64,000 bases of DNA, from positions 186,001 to 250,000 of the forward strand of contig NZ_RBCI01000003.1 of the NCBI RefSeq assembly GCF_003628535.1, read 5' to 3'. The DNA comes from Flavisolibacter nicotianae. Its GTDB lineage: Bacteria > Bacteroidota > Bacteroidia > Chitinophagales > Chitinophagaceae. The position numbers and the translations under genes are program-made. Below are positions 37,301-47,295 of the stretch, one piece after another. The notes beneath the pieces were generated by a model. The model ran no database searches and was not told where the DNA came from. It was given only the letters and a program-made list of their open reading frames with translations. How positions within the stretch are numbered: position 1 is the first letter of the stretch; each line of letters begins with the position of its first letter.

Positions 37301-38354
37301 TCATGCTGCCTGCGGAATGGCGGCCGGGCAAAACGGCATCCGGATATTTGAGCGGGAAAAAGGACCGAATCATGGTGCCCGTGAAATGATCAAAACAGTG
37401 CAGCCGCTGGAAGGCTGGACACACCTGGCGCTTCGTTATAAAGACGGCCAGCCTTCCCTGTACATCAATGGCCGACTGGCCGCCAGTGCCGCCGCTTCGG
37501 GGAAAATCGTTCATCCCGGCCTTGGTACGCCGCCGACAGACGAAGCTTTTTCTGCTTTTTTTGAAGGCAATTTTACGATGCCGCAACTGGTCAGAGAGGC
37601 ACTGGGCGAAGCTGCCATTTACCAGCAGTTTCATGCCGGCTTGCCACCGACTGAACTGCCCTATCCGGTCCGGGTAAACAGGCAACAACCGGGCGAATTA
37701 GTGATGCAGGCCTGGCAAAATGGGTTCTACGAATTGCAAGGTGATGGAGCGAAAAAAGCAATTCAGGTGACGGGCTGCCGGGTCGTGCCTCTCCGAAATT
37801 CCTGGCAGGTGCAATTTCCCGCGGGTACCGGCGCTCCGTCTTTCATTCAGCTAACCGAGTTGCAGTCTCTCCATTTGCATCCGGAATTTGGCGTTCGGCA
37901 TTTTTCCGGCACGGCAACCTACCGGGCAGTTTTTCAGTGGGAAAAAAACAAAACGTTTCCCGGTCAGCGGGTCTTGCTTGACCTTGGCCGTGTGGAAGTG
38001 GTGGCTGAAGTGGCGCTGAACGGGAAAGCGGCCGGCCTTCTTTGGAAAGAGCCCTTCTTTGCCGAGGTGACCAATTTGCTGCGTCCCGGGAGCAATGTGC
38101 TCACGGTCCGCGTAACGAACCTTTGGCCCAACCGGATGATTGGCGATGCCTACCTGCCGGAAGAAAATACCTACAACGAAAACGGTTTTGTAACGCAGTT
38201 CCCCGATTGGTTTCTCCACAACAAGGCCAAGCCGGGGCAGCGCATTACGTTTTCGGCGTGGAAAGCACTGGAGAAAACCAACCCCTTGCTGACATCGGGT
38301 TTGCTCGGCCCCGTCCGGCTGATTGTGGGCCGCCAAATGACTATCCGCGAATAA
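34368..38354 (+). CDS. GH106-type alpha-L-rhamnosidase with LamG-like insertion
   Basis: This large exported glycosidase of 1328 residues begins with a Tat-like signal (DRRGFLKNTIMTSTGMM). The N-terminal signature (FSRPPASARPLAFWMWMNGH ... GISRDIDAMKQMGLAG) is typical of GH106 enzymes, which remove L-rhamnose from pectic and other glycans. Candidate acidic catalytic residues sit in LIDSYEVGK and VAAEAYTG. Residues about 910-1095 form a LamG/concanavalin-like domain (FTILFWVKPD ... WTHLALRYKDG ... LYINGRLA) inserted before the C-terminal beta-sandwich (about 1190-1320). It is followed 36 bases later by a GH95 gene, suggesting joint breakdown of a deoxyhexose-containing glycan. No SusC/SusD pair is adjacent. 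Confidence 0.85.
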   Translation: MTDRRGFLKNTIMTSTGMMILPFLSFAEKAEQELTGDELEEGFSRPPASARPLAFWMWMNGHITREGISRDIDAMKQMGLAGVFIYNAGMGVAKGPVAYGSALWDEMVVHAMQEAQKAGLQLFLHNSPGYSSSGGRGVTPAMGMQQLVWSVVHVESKDGVDVILPQPFTKLGYYRDAFVVAFPATAERRLMRDLLQRVRINGKEIDKSVLLQANTGGGLELRPESDGKAVVQLEFAEPFTARSIAVTRLSEPSVSVYDAAFDHPPAMVLQRSDDGVSFTDVCPVSMPFLRSVDAPGIQTFPAVKSRYFRLIANKKTTLTGVELFEGPRLADWAGKVNFTDREQAEKPEPIDQQFVIDPATVVDLTSHLQSGGRLLAKLPAGNWTILRMGHTCTGTRTVATPDDAGGLEIDKFSKEAVDAYFELQLDSLFSRLKRFAGNTFKGVLIDSYEVGKQNWTSRFPEAFAQKRGYLLVGWLPALTGRVVQSIESTEKVLWDVRRTHADLIAENYYGRFRERCASAGLQFLAQPNGDGVFDSLQVGRNLDVPMAEFWASYLPGTINLCKQAVSIAHGYGKKIVAAEAYTGLPFTTKWTAYPFALKSQGDHIYSLGINRFVFHVIVHQPYTTGLPGMTMGPFGTHFDRNNTWCRQSGTWIDCLARSQFLLQQGRPVADILYFKGEDPASGIPDVNYVDPPVPRTLNGDVIGPDVLLHDTKMSGTTIMLAGGMQYRLLILAPLKKLSVPVLQKLQELVAQGMILLVTARPTDMPGRANERETEARKLAGELWGDLDGQAIKERSYGKGKIYWNKPLAAILEEQGILPDFEFTSARNDAAVHFTHRVMGETEIYFISNHLRRREAIVCRFRVAGKQPETWDPQTGEVNMPVVYDTENGRTSLPVVLDHAGSLFVIFRKKIAWRSYTAIDQNGASLLSAKAFPPVVQTPFPDVTNNFTILFWVKPDTASVHPKGLLIFPPEGETVYGTGHAACGMAAGQNGIRIFEREKGPNHGAREMIKTVQPLEGWTHLALRYKDGQPSLYINGRLAASAAASGKIVHPGLGTPPTDEAFSAFFEGNFTMPQLVREALGEAAIYQQFHAGLPPTELPYPVRVNRQQPGELVMQAWQNGFYELQGDGAKKAIQVTGCRVVPLRNSWQVQFPAGTGAPSFIQLTELQSLHLHPEFGVRHFSGTATYRAVFQWEKNKTFPGQRVLLDLGRVEVVAEVALNGKAAGLLWKEPFFAEVTNLLRPGSNVLTVRVTNLWPNRMIGDAYLPEENTYNENGFVTQFPDWFLHNKAKPGQRITFSAWKALEKTNPLLTSGLLGPVRLIVGRQMTIRE

Positions 38355-38389
38355 ATTGAGCTTTCACATTCAAAACAACGAACAGGCAC

Positions 38390-40840
38390 ATGCGTTTTTC
38401 ACATCGGTTTTTTTGTTCCTCAATTTTGGTCCTTGTTACCGGCCGGCTTTTGGCGCAGGCCGATGTGCAGGTGAAATTCGATTCGCCGGCAACACATTTC
38501 ACGCAGGCCCTGCCGTTGGGCAATGGCCGGCTCGGGGCCATGGTTTTTGGCGGGACCAGCCAGGAGCGCATCGTGCTCAACGAGATTTCCATGTGGTCGG
38601 GTGGTGTAGAAGATCCGAATCGTCACGATGCGCATGAGCACCTGCCCGAAATCCAGCGCCTGCTGCAGCAGGAGAAAAACAAGGAAGCACAGGACTTGCT
38701 TCAACGCTATTTTACCTGTGCGGGCAAAGGCTCCGGCAACGGAAGCGGTGCCCATGTAAAATTTGGCTGTTATCAAACCCTGGGCGACCTTTTTATCCGC
38801 TGGCACGATACGGCAGCGGCAGTTACCGCGTACAACAGGGTTTTGCAACTCGACAAAGCCTTGGCGACGACTACCTGGAAGCGGGGTGCCGTTTCCTTCA
38901 CCGAAGACGTGTTTGTCAGTGCGCCGCAGCAGGCCATTATCGTTCGCCTTCGCACCAACACTCCCGGTGTACTTTCGTTTGATCTTGCCCTGAACCGCAA
39001 AGAAGCGGCGACTGTCACGGCGAACGGGCGGGAACTTTCTTTCTCGGGTAGCCTTGACGGTGGCAATGGCGATAAAGGCGTGTCGTTTGCTGCCTATGCA
39101 ACCGTGCTGCCGGCTGGCGGTAAAGTGGAAGCGGTCAATAGCCTGCTCCGTGTAACCGGCGGCACCGAATGCCTGGTGATCCTGGGCGCTGCAACAGACC
39201 TGAACTGGCCGGATGTGACGCATCGGGGCCCTGAGCCGTTGCCGGTTGCCACCCGGCAGGTAATGGCAGCAGCAAAGCTTCCTTATAAAACACTGTGGCA
39301 AAACCATCTTGCCGATTATGCATCCTATTTCGATCGCTGCCGGATCAACTTTTCAGGCGCTGCTTCTGATTCGCTGGTTTCTCTTTCAACTGCCCGACGC
39401 TTGCAACGCTATGCTGCCGGCGAAAGCGACACACAGTTGCCCGCACTTTATTTCAATTTCGGACGATATCTCCTGATCTCGAGTTCCCGACCCGGCGGCC
39501 TGCCGGCCAACCTGCAGGGGCTTTGGGCCGAAGAATACCAAACGCCCTGGAACGGCGACTATCATCTCAATATCAATTTACAGATGAATTACTGGCCGGC
39601 AGAGGTCACGAATCTTTCACGGTGTCACGAGCCTTTGCTGGAATTCACCAGGAATTTGGTGAGGCCAGGCGAAGAAACGGCAAAAGCCTACTACAACACC
39701 GGAGGCTGGACAGCACACATGATGAGTAATCCCTGGAAATTTACCGCACCCGGGGAAAGTGCAACCTGGGGCTCTTCGCTTACCGGTGGTGCCTGGCTTT
39801 GCGAGCACTTGTGGAACCATTACCGTTTTCATCCGGACAAGAATTACCTGCGAACCATCTACCCGGTACTCAAAGGAGCAGCACAGTTTTATACCGGCAT
39901 CCTGATTACCGATCCGAAGACCGGCTGGCTGGTGACAGCGCCTTCCAATTCGCCGGAAAATACCTATATCACAGCCGAGGGTTTTCATGGGCAAACCACG
40001 ATGGGGCCGACCATGGATATGCAAATCGGGCGGGAATTGTTGGGCAACACCATCGAAGCGGCTACGCAATTGGGTGTCGATAAAAGCTGGCGGGACTCGC
40101 TGGCCCAAACCAGGCAGCACCTCGCACGGAATCAAATCAGTCCGTCTACCGGGGGCATCCAGGAATGGATCCGCGATTACAGGGAAGCGGAACCGCAGCA
40201 CCGGCATGTGTCGCAACTCTTTGGTCTTTATCCTTACAACGAGATCAATGCGATTGACGCCCCCGAACTGGTGGAAGCAGCAAAGAAAACCCTGTTGCGC
40301 CGCGGCGATGAAGGCACGGGCTGGTCGCGGGCCTGGAAGATTGCTTTTTGGGCCCGGCTCGGCGACGGCGATCACGCATTGAGAATGTTTCGGAATTTAC
40401 TGGAGCCGGCTTTCAGATTGGATGTTTCTTATACAACAAAAGGGGCGGGTACCTATCCCAATCTTTTCTGTGCGCACCCGCCGTTCCAGATCGACGGCAA
40501 TTTCGGCGCAACGGCAGCCATTGCAGAAATGCTGTTGCAAAGCATCGGCAAAGAGGGGATCATCCGCTTTTTACCCGCCCTTCCCACCAGCGCCGCCTGG
40601 CGCAGTGGCCGGGCAAAAGGCCTTTGCGCTCCCAATGGTTTTGAAACGGATTTTTCCTGGAAGGAAGGGGCTTTGCAAAAAGCTGTTATCCTTTCAACAG
40701 CAGGTAACGTTTGCACGGTGGATTTGCCGATTGGTATGCGGGCTTATACGGCCGCGGGCAAACCGGTTGCTCTTCGAAAAATTAGCGGTACGATCGTTTC
40801 GTTTGCAACCCGAAAGAACATGAAATATATGCTGCGCTGA
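38390..40840 (+). CDS. GH95 family alpha-L-fucosidase
   Basis: This exported enzyme of 816 residues has signal [23 protein letters not shown]. The N-terminal beta-domain starts with [18 protein letters not shown] and [10 protein letters not shown], typical of GH95. The (alpha/alpha)6 barrel carries the catalytic Asn pair region ([13 protein letters not shown]), the acid Glu (PSNSPEN) and the C-terminal Asp of QIDGNFG. GH95 enzymes release L-fucose (some L-galactose) from alpha-1,2 linkages with inversion. It lies 36 bases after the GH106-type gene, so the two are probably one operon. Confidence 0.93.
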   Translation: MRFSHRFFCSSILVLVTGRLLAQADVQVKFDSPATHFTQALPLGNGRLGAMVFGGTSQERIVLNEISMWSGGVEDPNRHDAHEHLPEIQRLLQQEKNKEAQDLLQRYFTCAGKGSGNGSGAHVKFGCYQTLGDLFIRWHDTAAAVTAYNRVLQLDKALATTTWKRGAVSFTEDVFVSAPQQAIIVRLRTNTPGVLSFDLALNRKEAATVTANGRELSFSGSLDGGNGDKGVSFAAYATVLPAGGKVEAVNSLLRVTGGTECLVILGAATDLNWPDVTHRGPEPLPVATRQVMAAAKLPYKTLWQNHLADYASYFDRCRINFSGAASDSLVSLSTARRLQRYAAGESDTQLPALYFNFGRYLLISSSRPGGLPANLQGLWAEEYQTPWNGDYHLNINLQMNYWPAEVTNLSRCHEPLLEFTRNLVRPGEETAKAYYNTGGWTAHMMSNPWKFTAPGESATWGSSLTGGAWLCEHLWNHYRFHPDKNYLRTIYPVLKGAAQFYTGILITDPKTGWLVTAPSNSPENTYITAEGFHGQTTMGPTMDMQIGRELLGNTIEAATQLGVDKSWRDSLAQTRQHLARNQISPSTGGIQEWIRDYREAEPQHRHVSQLFGLYPYNEINAIDAPELVEAAKKTLLRRGDEGTGWSRAWKIAFWARLGDGDHALRMFRNLLEPAFRLDVSYTTKGAGTYPNLFCAHPPFQIDGNFGATAAIAEMLLQSIGKEGIIRFLPALPTSAAWRSGRAKGLCAPNGFETDFSWKEGALQKAVILSTAGNVCTVDLPIGMRAYTAAGKPVALRKISGTIVSFATRKNMKYMLR

Positions 40841-41114
40841 CAGCAGGTATTGTTGCTTGCGTGGCGGTTTGTTAATGCAAAAGCGCTTGTTTTTTCGAAC
40901 GGTAATAAGTGGTGCCTGTCAGGGGGATAGGGAAGGAGGTGCCGCTTTGATGTGGATAAGGTAATACCCTTAGTTGCTAAAGGAAAGCGTGCTTTTTGAA
41001 AGATATGAGTGGTGGGTTTCCTATTTTTATTAACGTTTATTAACGAGTGTTTTTGCCAGTCTAAAACACTGGGCCCCTCGTGCGGGCAGTGAACATTGAC
41101 AGAATGCTTTACCT

Positions 41115-43667
41115 ATGACCAACCAATCCAAGCCGGCCGGCACCGGTGCGTGGCAGGAGCAATTAAAAGGGCAGCAAAGACTGCTGGACTTTTCACCGGA
41201 TGTGCTCTGTTCCTTCGACAGCGAAGGCCGTTTCCTCATGTCCAATACAGCCTCTCAAAAAGTATGGGGCTATTTTCCCGACGAACTGGTTGGCCGTTGC
41301 TTTACGGAGCTCGTTGTTCCTGAAGACCGCGAAGCAGCATGGACAATTGTTGCTGCTGCCAAAGCGGATGGAGATGTACGTCATTTTCAAAACCGCACCT
41401 TGCGAAAAGACGGTTCGGTTGTTCCTATTCTTTGGATGCTGCAATGGGAGAAGGGAAATGGGGTTGTTTATGCTGTGGCCAAAGATGCCACGGAGAAAGT
41501 AAGAGAAGAGAAAACCTGGAAACGCCAGGAGGATCGTTTGTTACGGGCTTATAAGCTCGCCGGCATCGGCTGGTGGGAATGGGACGTGGCCAGCCAGCGT
41601 AGCACGATCTCTGACGAGCTTTACGAACTCTATGGTTTACGAAGGGAGGATTATCCCGATTTTACCATCGCACATTATTATACCCTCATTCATCCGGATG
41701 ACATAACCATCGTACAGCAGGCGAATACCAACAGCCTGCAAGGCCGCCCCAGCCAGTACAAACACCGGATGATCAGGCCGTCGGGTGAAGTGATTTACGT
41801 GGTGAACGACGTCCGTGTGATACTGGATGCAAACGGCAATGTTGTGGTGATGTACGGCACCACGAAAGACATCACCGAAAGTAAAAAAGCCGAACTGGCT
41901 TTGCGTTCTTCGGAGCAACGGCTCACGCAAACACTGGAAAATATTGACGATGGTTTCATCACCATGGACCGGCAATGGACCGTTTTGTACATCAATCGAA
42001 AGATGGAAGAAATGTTGCCGCGGACACGGAAGGACATCGTGGGAAAAAATTTCTGGAAAGAACTGGGCGATGCTGTTCCGCAAAAATATTATTCGGAATA
42101 CCATCGTGCTTTCGCAGAAAACAAGCCTGTGCACTTCGAAGAATACGATGCGGCGTTGGGCACTTGGGTAGAAGTCAGCGCCTATCCATCCGCGGAAGGA
42201 TTATCGATTTATGTGAAAGATATCACCGAACGGAAGCAGCAGCAGGAAGCGCTTCGCGAAAGCAACCAGCGCTACGAATACGTGACCAAGGCCACAAGTG
42301 ATGCCATCTGGGACTGGGATCTGCAAACCAATGAGCTTTTTTGGGGTGCGGGAGTTCAGGCCATTTTTGGTCACCATATCAGTAAGCAAAATGCGAACAT
42401 GGAAAGCTGGATGCGCAACGTGCATCCCGACGACCTCGAACGGGTGATGCTGGGTTTGCAAAACGTGATCGGACAAACCGGCAACATCTGGATAGACAAG
42501 TACCGGTACCAGAAAAATGACGGCTCCTATGCATACGTGATCGACAAGGGGTTTGTGATTCGTGATGAAACAGGCAAGGCTACCCGAATGGTTGGCGCCA
42601 TGCAGGATATTACGCTTCAGCGGGAAGCCGAGCAAATTATCAAGGTTTCCGCAGAACAGTTCCGCCTTCTTTTTTTCAAAAGCCCCAAACCGAAATGGAT
42701 TTTCCGCAGCGAAGACTGGCAAATTACGGAGGTCAACCAGGCGGCGATTGACCTGTATGGCTATTCGCGGGAAGAATTCCTTTCTCTGCGAATACCCGAC
42801 CTGAAAGTAGAAGCCGATCTGCCAGAGTTTTATTCCCTGATGGAACACCAGATCGAGCAATACCAAACCATCGTCCGGCATGTAAAGAAAAATGGCGAAG
42901 TTTTCTATTCCGAGCTTAGCACCAATGCCATCGACCTGGCAACCGGCCGCCATTTTATCGTTTCGGGCGATGACATGACCGACAAATTGCGCCTGCAGCA
43001 AAAGCTGATCGAAGAAAAAATTGCGGCACAAAAAGAAATCGCAAAAGCCATTCTGGATACGCAGGAACGGGAGCGGAGCGAGATCGGAAAGGAACTGCAC
43101 GACAACGTCAACCAGCTTCTCACAACGGCCAAACTCTATATCGAAAACATTCACTATTTCCCGGAGCAAAGAGAAGCCTTCGTACAAAAGGGCGTGTCTC
43201 TTTTGCAACGGTCGATCGATGAAATCCGTTTCCTCTCCAAGCAGCTGGTAACACCCGTTATGCACGACATCGGCTTTGAAGCCACGATCGAAGAATTGAT
43301 TTCCCATTACCAGTCGCTGCAGTTGTTCGAGATCGGGTTGCACTACGCTATTTGCGAAGAGGTGCTCGACCAGGGACTGAAGCTGACGATCTACCGGATC
43401 ATCCAGGAGCAACTCAATAACATTGTCAAGTATGCCCAGGCTTCACTGGTGCAGGTGGCTGTTGAATACGGGGAAAATGAGTTGAAAGTTGTGATCAGCG
43501 ACAATGGTGTTGGTTTCGATAGCCGCAAGATCTCAAAAGGCCTGGGCCTGAAGAATATGAAAAACCGGGCGGACGTTTACAAAGGCCAGGTTGATATACA
43601 GGCCGAGCCGGGTGAAGGCAGCACCATTACCGTAACCTTCCCCTTACTGGAGCAGGTTACCCTATGA
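41115..43667 (+). CDS. Five-PAS cytoplasmic sensor histidine kinase (HisKA_3 type)
   Basis: This 850-residue kinase has no membrane segments. It has about five tandem PAS/PAC units (roughly residues 20-130, 140-255, 262-375, 380-505 and 510-640), then a NarX/DesK-type dimerisation helix with His662 (ERSEIGKELHDNVNQLL). The HATPase domain has ISDNGVGFD and GLGLKNM. The partner regulator, expected to be LuxR-type, is not adjacent, so it is an orphan here. Signals could be redox, light or small ligands; no heme or flavin residue was identified. Upstream, the direct repeat ATTAACG-TTT-ATTAACG (about 41027-41045) could be regulatory. Confidence 0.9.
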   Translation: MTNQSKPAGTGAWQEQLKGQQRLLDFSPDVLCSFDSEGRFLMSNTASQKVWGYFPDELVGRCFTELVVPEDREAAWTIVAAAKADGDVRHFQNRTLRKDGSVVPILWMLQWEKGNGVVYAVAKDATEKVREEKTWKRQEDRLLRAYKLAGIGWWEWDVASQRSTISDELYELYGLRREDYPDFTIAHYYTLIHPDDITIVQQANTNSLQGRPSQYKHRMIRPSGEVIYVVNDVRVILDANGNVVVMYGTTKDITESKKAELALRSSEQRLTQTLENIDDGFITMDRQWTVLYINRKMEEMLPRTRKDIVGKNFWKELGDAVPQKYYSEYHRAFAENKPVHFEEYDAALGTWVEVSAYPSAEGLSIYVKDITERKQQQEALRESNQRYEYVTKATSDAIWDWDLQTNELFWGAGVQAIFGHHISKQNANMESWMRNVHPDDLERVMLGLQNVIGQTGNIWIDKYRYQKNDGSYAYVIDKGFVIRDETGKATRMVGAMQDITLQREAEQIIKVSAEQFRLLFFKSPKPKWIFRSEDWQITEVNQAAIDLYGYSREEFLSLRIPDLKVEADLPEFYSLMEHQIEQYQTIVRHVKKNGEVFYSELSTNAIDLATGRHFIVSGDDMTDKLRLQQKLIEEKIAAQKEIAKAILDTQERERSEIGKELHDNVNQLLTTAKLYIENIHYFPEQREAFVQKGVSLLQRSIDEIRFLSKQLVTPVMHDIGFEATIEELISHYQSLQLFEIGLHYAICEEVLDQGLKLTIYRIIQEQLNNIVKYAQASLVQVAVEYGENELKVVISDNGVGFDSRKISKGLGLKNMKNRADVYKGQVDIQAEPGEGSTITVTFPLLEQVTL

Positions 43668-43702
43668 CGTGTAATTGAAGAAAAGCATAAGGCAATCGGC
43701 AC

Positions 43703-44206
43703 TTAAGGGGAAAGCGGTTTCAGCATCCACAAATCGCAGCCGAAATGCCCTGTTTCGCCAAGTGGTTTGTCCAGGTAGTGAAAGCCGAATTTTTCGTAGG
43801 TTTTCAAGGCCTGCTTCAGTTCCGGCATGGATTCGATGTAGATGTTTTTGTAGCCGCTGTCTTTTGCAAAATCGATGCAGGCGTGAATGATTTTCTTGCC
43901 AAGCCCGATTCCCCTTGCCTGCGGCAGCAGGTACATTTTTACCAGTTCGCAGGTATCGGCCGGCAGTCCAGGCGACGGGAAAATGCCACCACCGCCAAGC
44001 AGTTCTCCATTTCTCTCCGCTACATAATAAACAGACCCGGGTGTGCTTTGAAACAGTTCGAACAAGGCATCTGTGGTGGGATCGTAATACACGGTGCCGG
44101 GCCGGTTGGCACCAAATTCTTCCAGTGTTTTGCGGATGATGGCTGCAAGTGCCGCATTGTCGTCTTTTCGAATGGTTCGGAGAATTGTTTCTTCCAGTTG
44201 CAGCAT
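43703..44206 (-). CDS. GNAT-family N-acetyltransferase
   Basis: This 167-residue acetyltransferase shows the acetyl-CoA-binding motif (LVKMYLLPQARGIGLGKKII) and the C-terminal YEKFGFHYLDKPL segment. It transfers acetyl from acetyl-CoA to an amine; the substrate (small molecule or protein) is unknown. It is monocistronic, convergent with the PAS kinase gene, and separated from pyrG by a strong terminator. Confidence 0.88.
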   Translation of the reverse strand: MLQLEETILRTIRKDDNAALAAIIRKTLEEFGANRPGTVYYDPTTDALFELFQSTPGSVYYVAERNGELLGGGGIFPSPGLPADTCELVKMYLLPQARGIGLGKKIIHACIDFAKDSGYKNIYIESMPELKQALKTYEKFGFHYLDKPLGETGHFGCDLWMLKPLSP

Positions 44207-44447
44207 ACGGTATTTTTATGGGCCGGAAAATAAGGGAATATTCCTAGCGTCTGCTAAAAAGGTTTTGTATTTGTGCGGAAAACAGGTGCTGTTGTTTTGC
44301 AATTGGTGGCGATTTAGGCATCTTTACCATAAGACCTGGATCCAATGAAAACCTAAACGTATTCAATATCCAGACCGCTTTTATCCAATCCTTTGAAAAG
44401 AACCCAGGCGTTCCGTCCAGTAAAAAGATTAAAGCTTTTTCGCCTGT

Positions 44448-44480
44448 AAAAAAAGGCCCCGGTGTTCCGGGGCTTTTTTT
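44448..44480 (-). terminator. Bidirectional terminator downstream of pyrG
   Basis: GGCCCCGG pairs with CCGGGGC around a TGTT loop, with an A-run on one side and a T-run on the other. It lies about 95 bases beyond the pyrG stop on the minus strand. Confidence 0.85.
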
Positions 44481-44573
44481 ATGTGTAATGTCAAACGTGA
44501 AAAGTGAAACAGAAGATTTCGATTGAAACGAAAGGATTTTCGGTTTGATTTTCACGTTCGATATTTTACGTCC

Positions 44574-46223
<1,650 letters not shown>

Positions 46224-46534
46224 AAAAAAAGTTTACAGTTTACTGTTTGCAGTTGTTTTTGATGATTAGGTGCAGCGCAGAAAAGTCGGCTGCATTCACG
46301 ATTGACGAATCTCGCCTCACGCTTCGGACCAGCAGGAGAAAACTTCCGGGAGGTCATGCAAACCTACATCAAATCCTGTGGCGGAAAGTAAGTTTTAACA
46401 GGGCTGTGGAAAAGTGGAGGATTCCTGCGAATAAAAGCCCGTACACCGGGCATTTGCAGTGGTTGCAAAATGAATTGGCTTGGAAACAAAGCAGATGAAT
46501 CCTACTATTGCAGCCGCAAACCAAAATTAATTGT
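46224..46534. other. Divergent intergenic region (pyrG / lipoprotein)
   Basis: There is no supported gene; an 83-codon frame at 46247 lacks a protein-like composition. A TAGGTTTG element on the minus strand (46366-46359) could be the pyrG -7 box, about 130 bases upstream, but no clear -33 partner is seen. Confidence 0.4.
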
Positions 46535-47224
46535 ATGAATAGCCTGTCCCCTCAAAAAACTACGGTTTTTCTTTTAGCGATCGTTTCACTTGTGTTTTTT
46601 AGCAGTTGCCTTACATCTAAAAAAATGGACCGCTTTGTGGCGGAGCAATACAATAACCAGTTGCCGAAGGAAGACAAGAAAAAGAAAGCGGATTTCACCG
46701 TTACGTCTGCAATTGCATCGCCTGCCAGTGCCCTGTCAACAACGAAACAAAAAACCAGCAAGGTATTGCCACTGGTCGTTTACTGGCAATATGATTACCG
46801 TCACACCTGTTCGCTGAACCCAACGATTGCTGTCACGCAGTTTTCCAATGCAGTCAATACCCTGGCCACGAAGGGGCTCAGTCAAAAGCTGAACGGGCAA
46901 CACCTGGATCTGACCGTTGAAGAAGCGCCACGGGCATTTGCGTTGGTGGACAAGGCGCACATGATCTGGCTGATCTATGCCATCAGTTGGGATAAAATTT
47001 ACATGGAACCTGACTTTAAGGACCTGGTGGTTTCCTACAAGGTTACAGGAGCTGGCAATGCCGTGAAAGCCGGTAAGATTACCGTAAAAAATCCCTCGCA
47101 AAACAAGGGTATTCGGTTCTTTCAATCCTGGAAGTCGGCAACCTCCGAATACCTGGCCGATTACAATGCGACCATGACCGCTATGACCAAATCATTTGTC
47201 AACCAACTGATCGAAGAAATGTAA
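46535..47224 (+). CDS. Putative lipoprotein, function unknown
   Basis: This 229-residue protein from ATG 46535 has a lipoprotein signal with Cys25 (IVSLVFFSSC). A Lys-rich stretch is followed by an alpha/beta region with no known motif. It resembles conserved Bacteroidota hypothetical lipoproteins, but no function can be assigned. A strong bidirectional terminator separates it from purL. Confidence 0.75.
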   Translation: MNSLSPQKTTVFLLAIVSLVFFSSCLTSKKMDRFVAEQYNNQLPKEDKKKKADFTVTSAIASPASALSTTKQKTSKVLPLVVYWQYDYRHTCSLNPTIAVTQFSNAVNTLATKGLSQKLNGQHLDLTVEEAPRAFALVDKAHMIWLIYAISWDKIYMEPDFKDLVVSYKVTGAGNAVKAGKITVKNPSQNKGIRFFQSWKSATSEYLADYNATMTAMTKSFVNQLIEEM

Positions 47225-47245
47225 AATCGGCTTTGCAGTAATAAG

Positions 47246-47273
47246 AAAAGGGGACAATCATTTGTCCCCTTTT
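47246..47273. terminator. Bidirectional terminator between lipoprotein gene and purL
   Basis: A perfect 12-bp stem (47246-47257 with 47262-47273) with a TCAT loop has A's on the left and T's on the right, between two convergent genes. Confidence 0.88.
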
Positions 47274-47295
47274 TATTTTAATTAGAGACGGCCTG

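Noticed and set aside
36600-37688. 362-codon frame on the minus strand
   Set aside because: It is antisense to the GH106-type gene and has no family-like motif.
44481-44573. 10-bp inverted repeat (AACGTGAAAA / TTTTCACGTT) between pyrG and its terminator
   Set aside because: The arms are about 50 bases apart and A/T-rich. It is probably chance or part of the terminator region, and is not reported as a functional element.
46247-46498. 83-codon frame upstream of the lipoprotein gene
   Set aside because: It has no recognisable composition, motif or start context; it is kept as intergenic.
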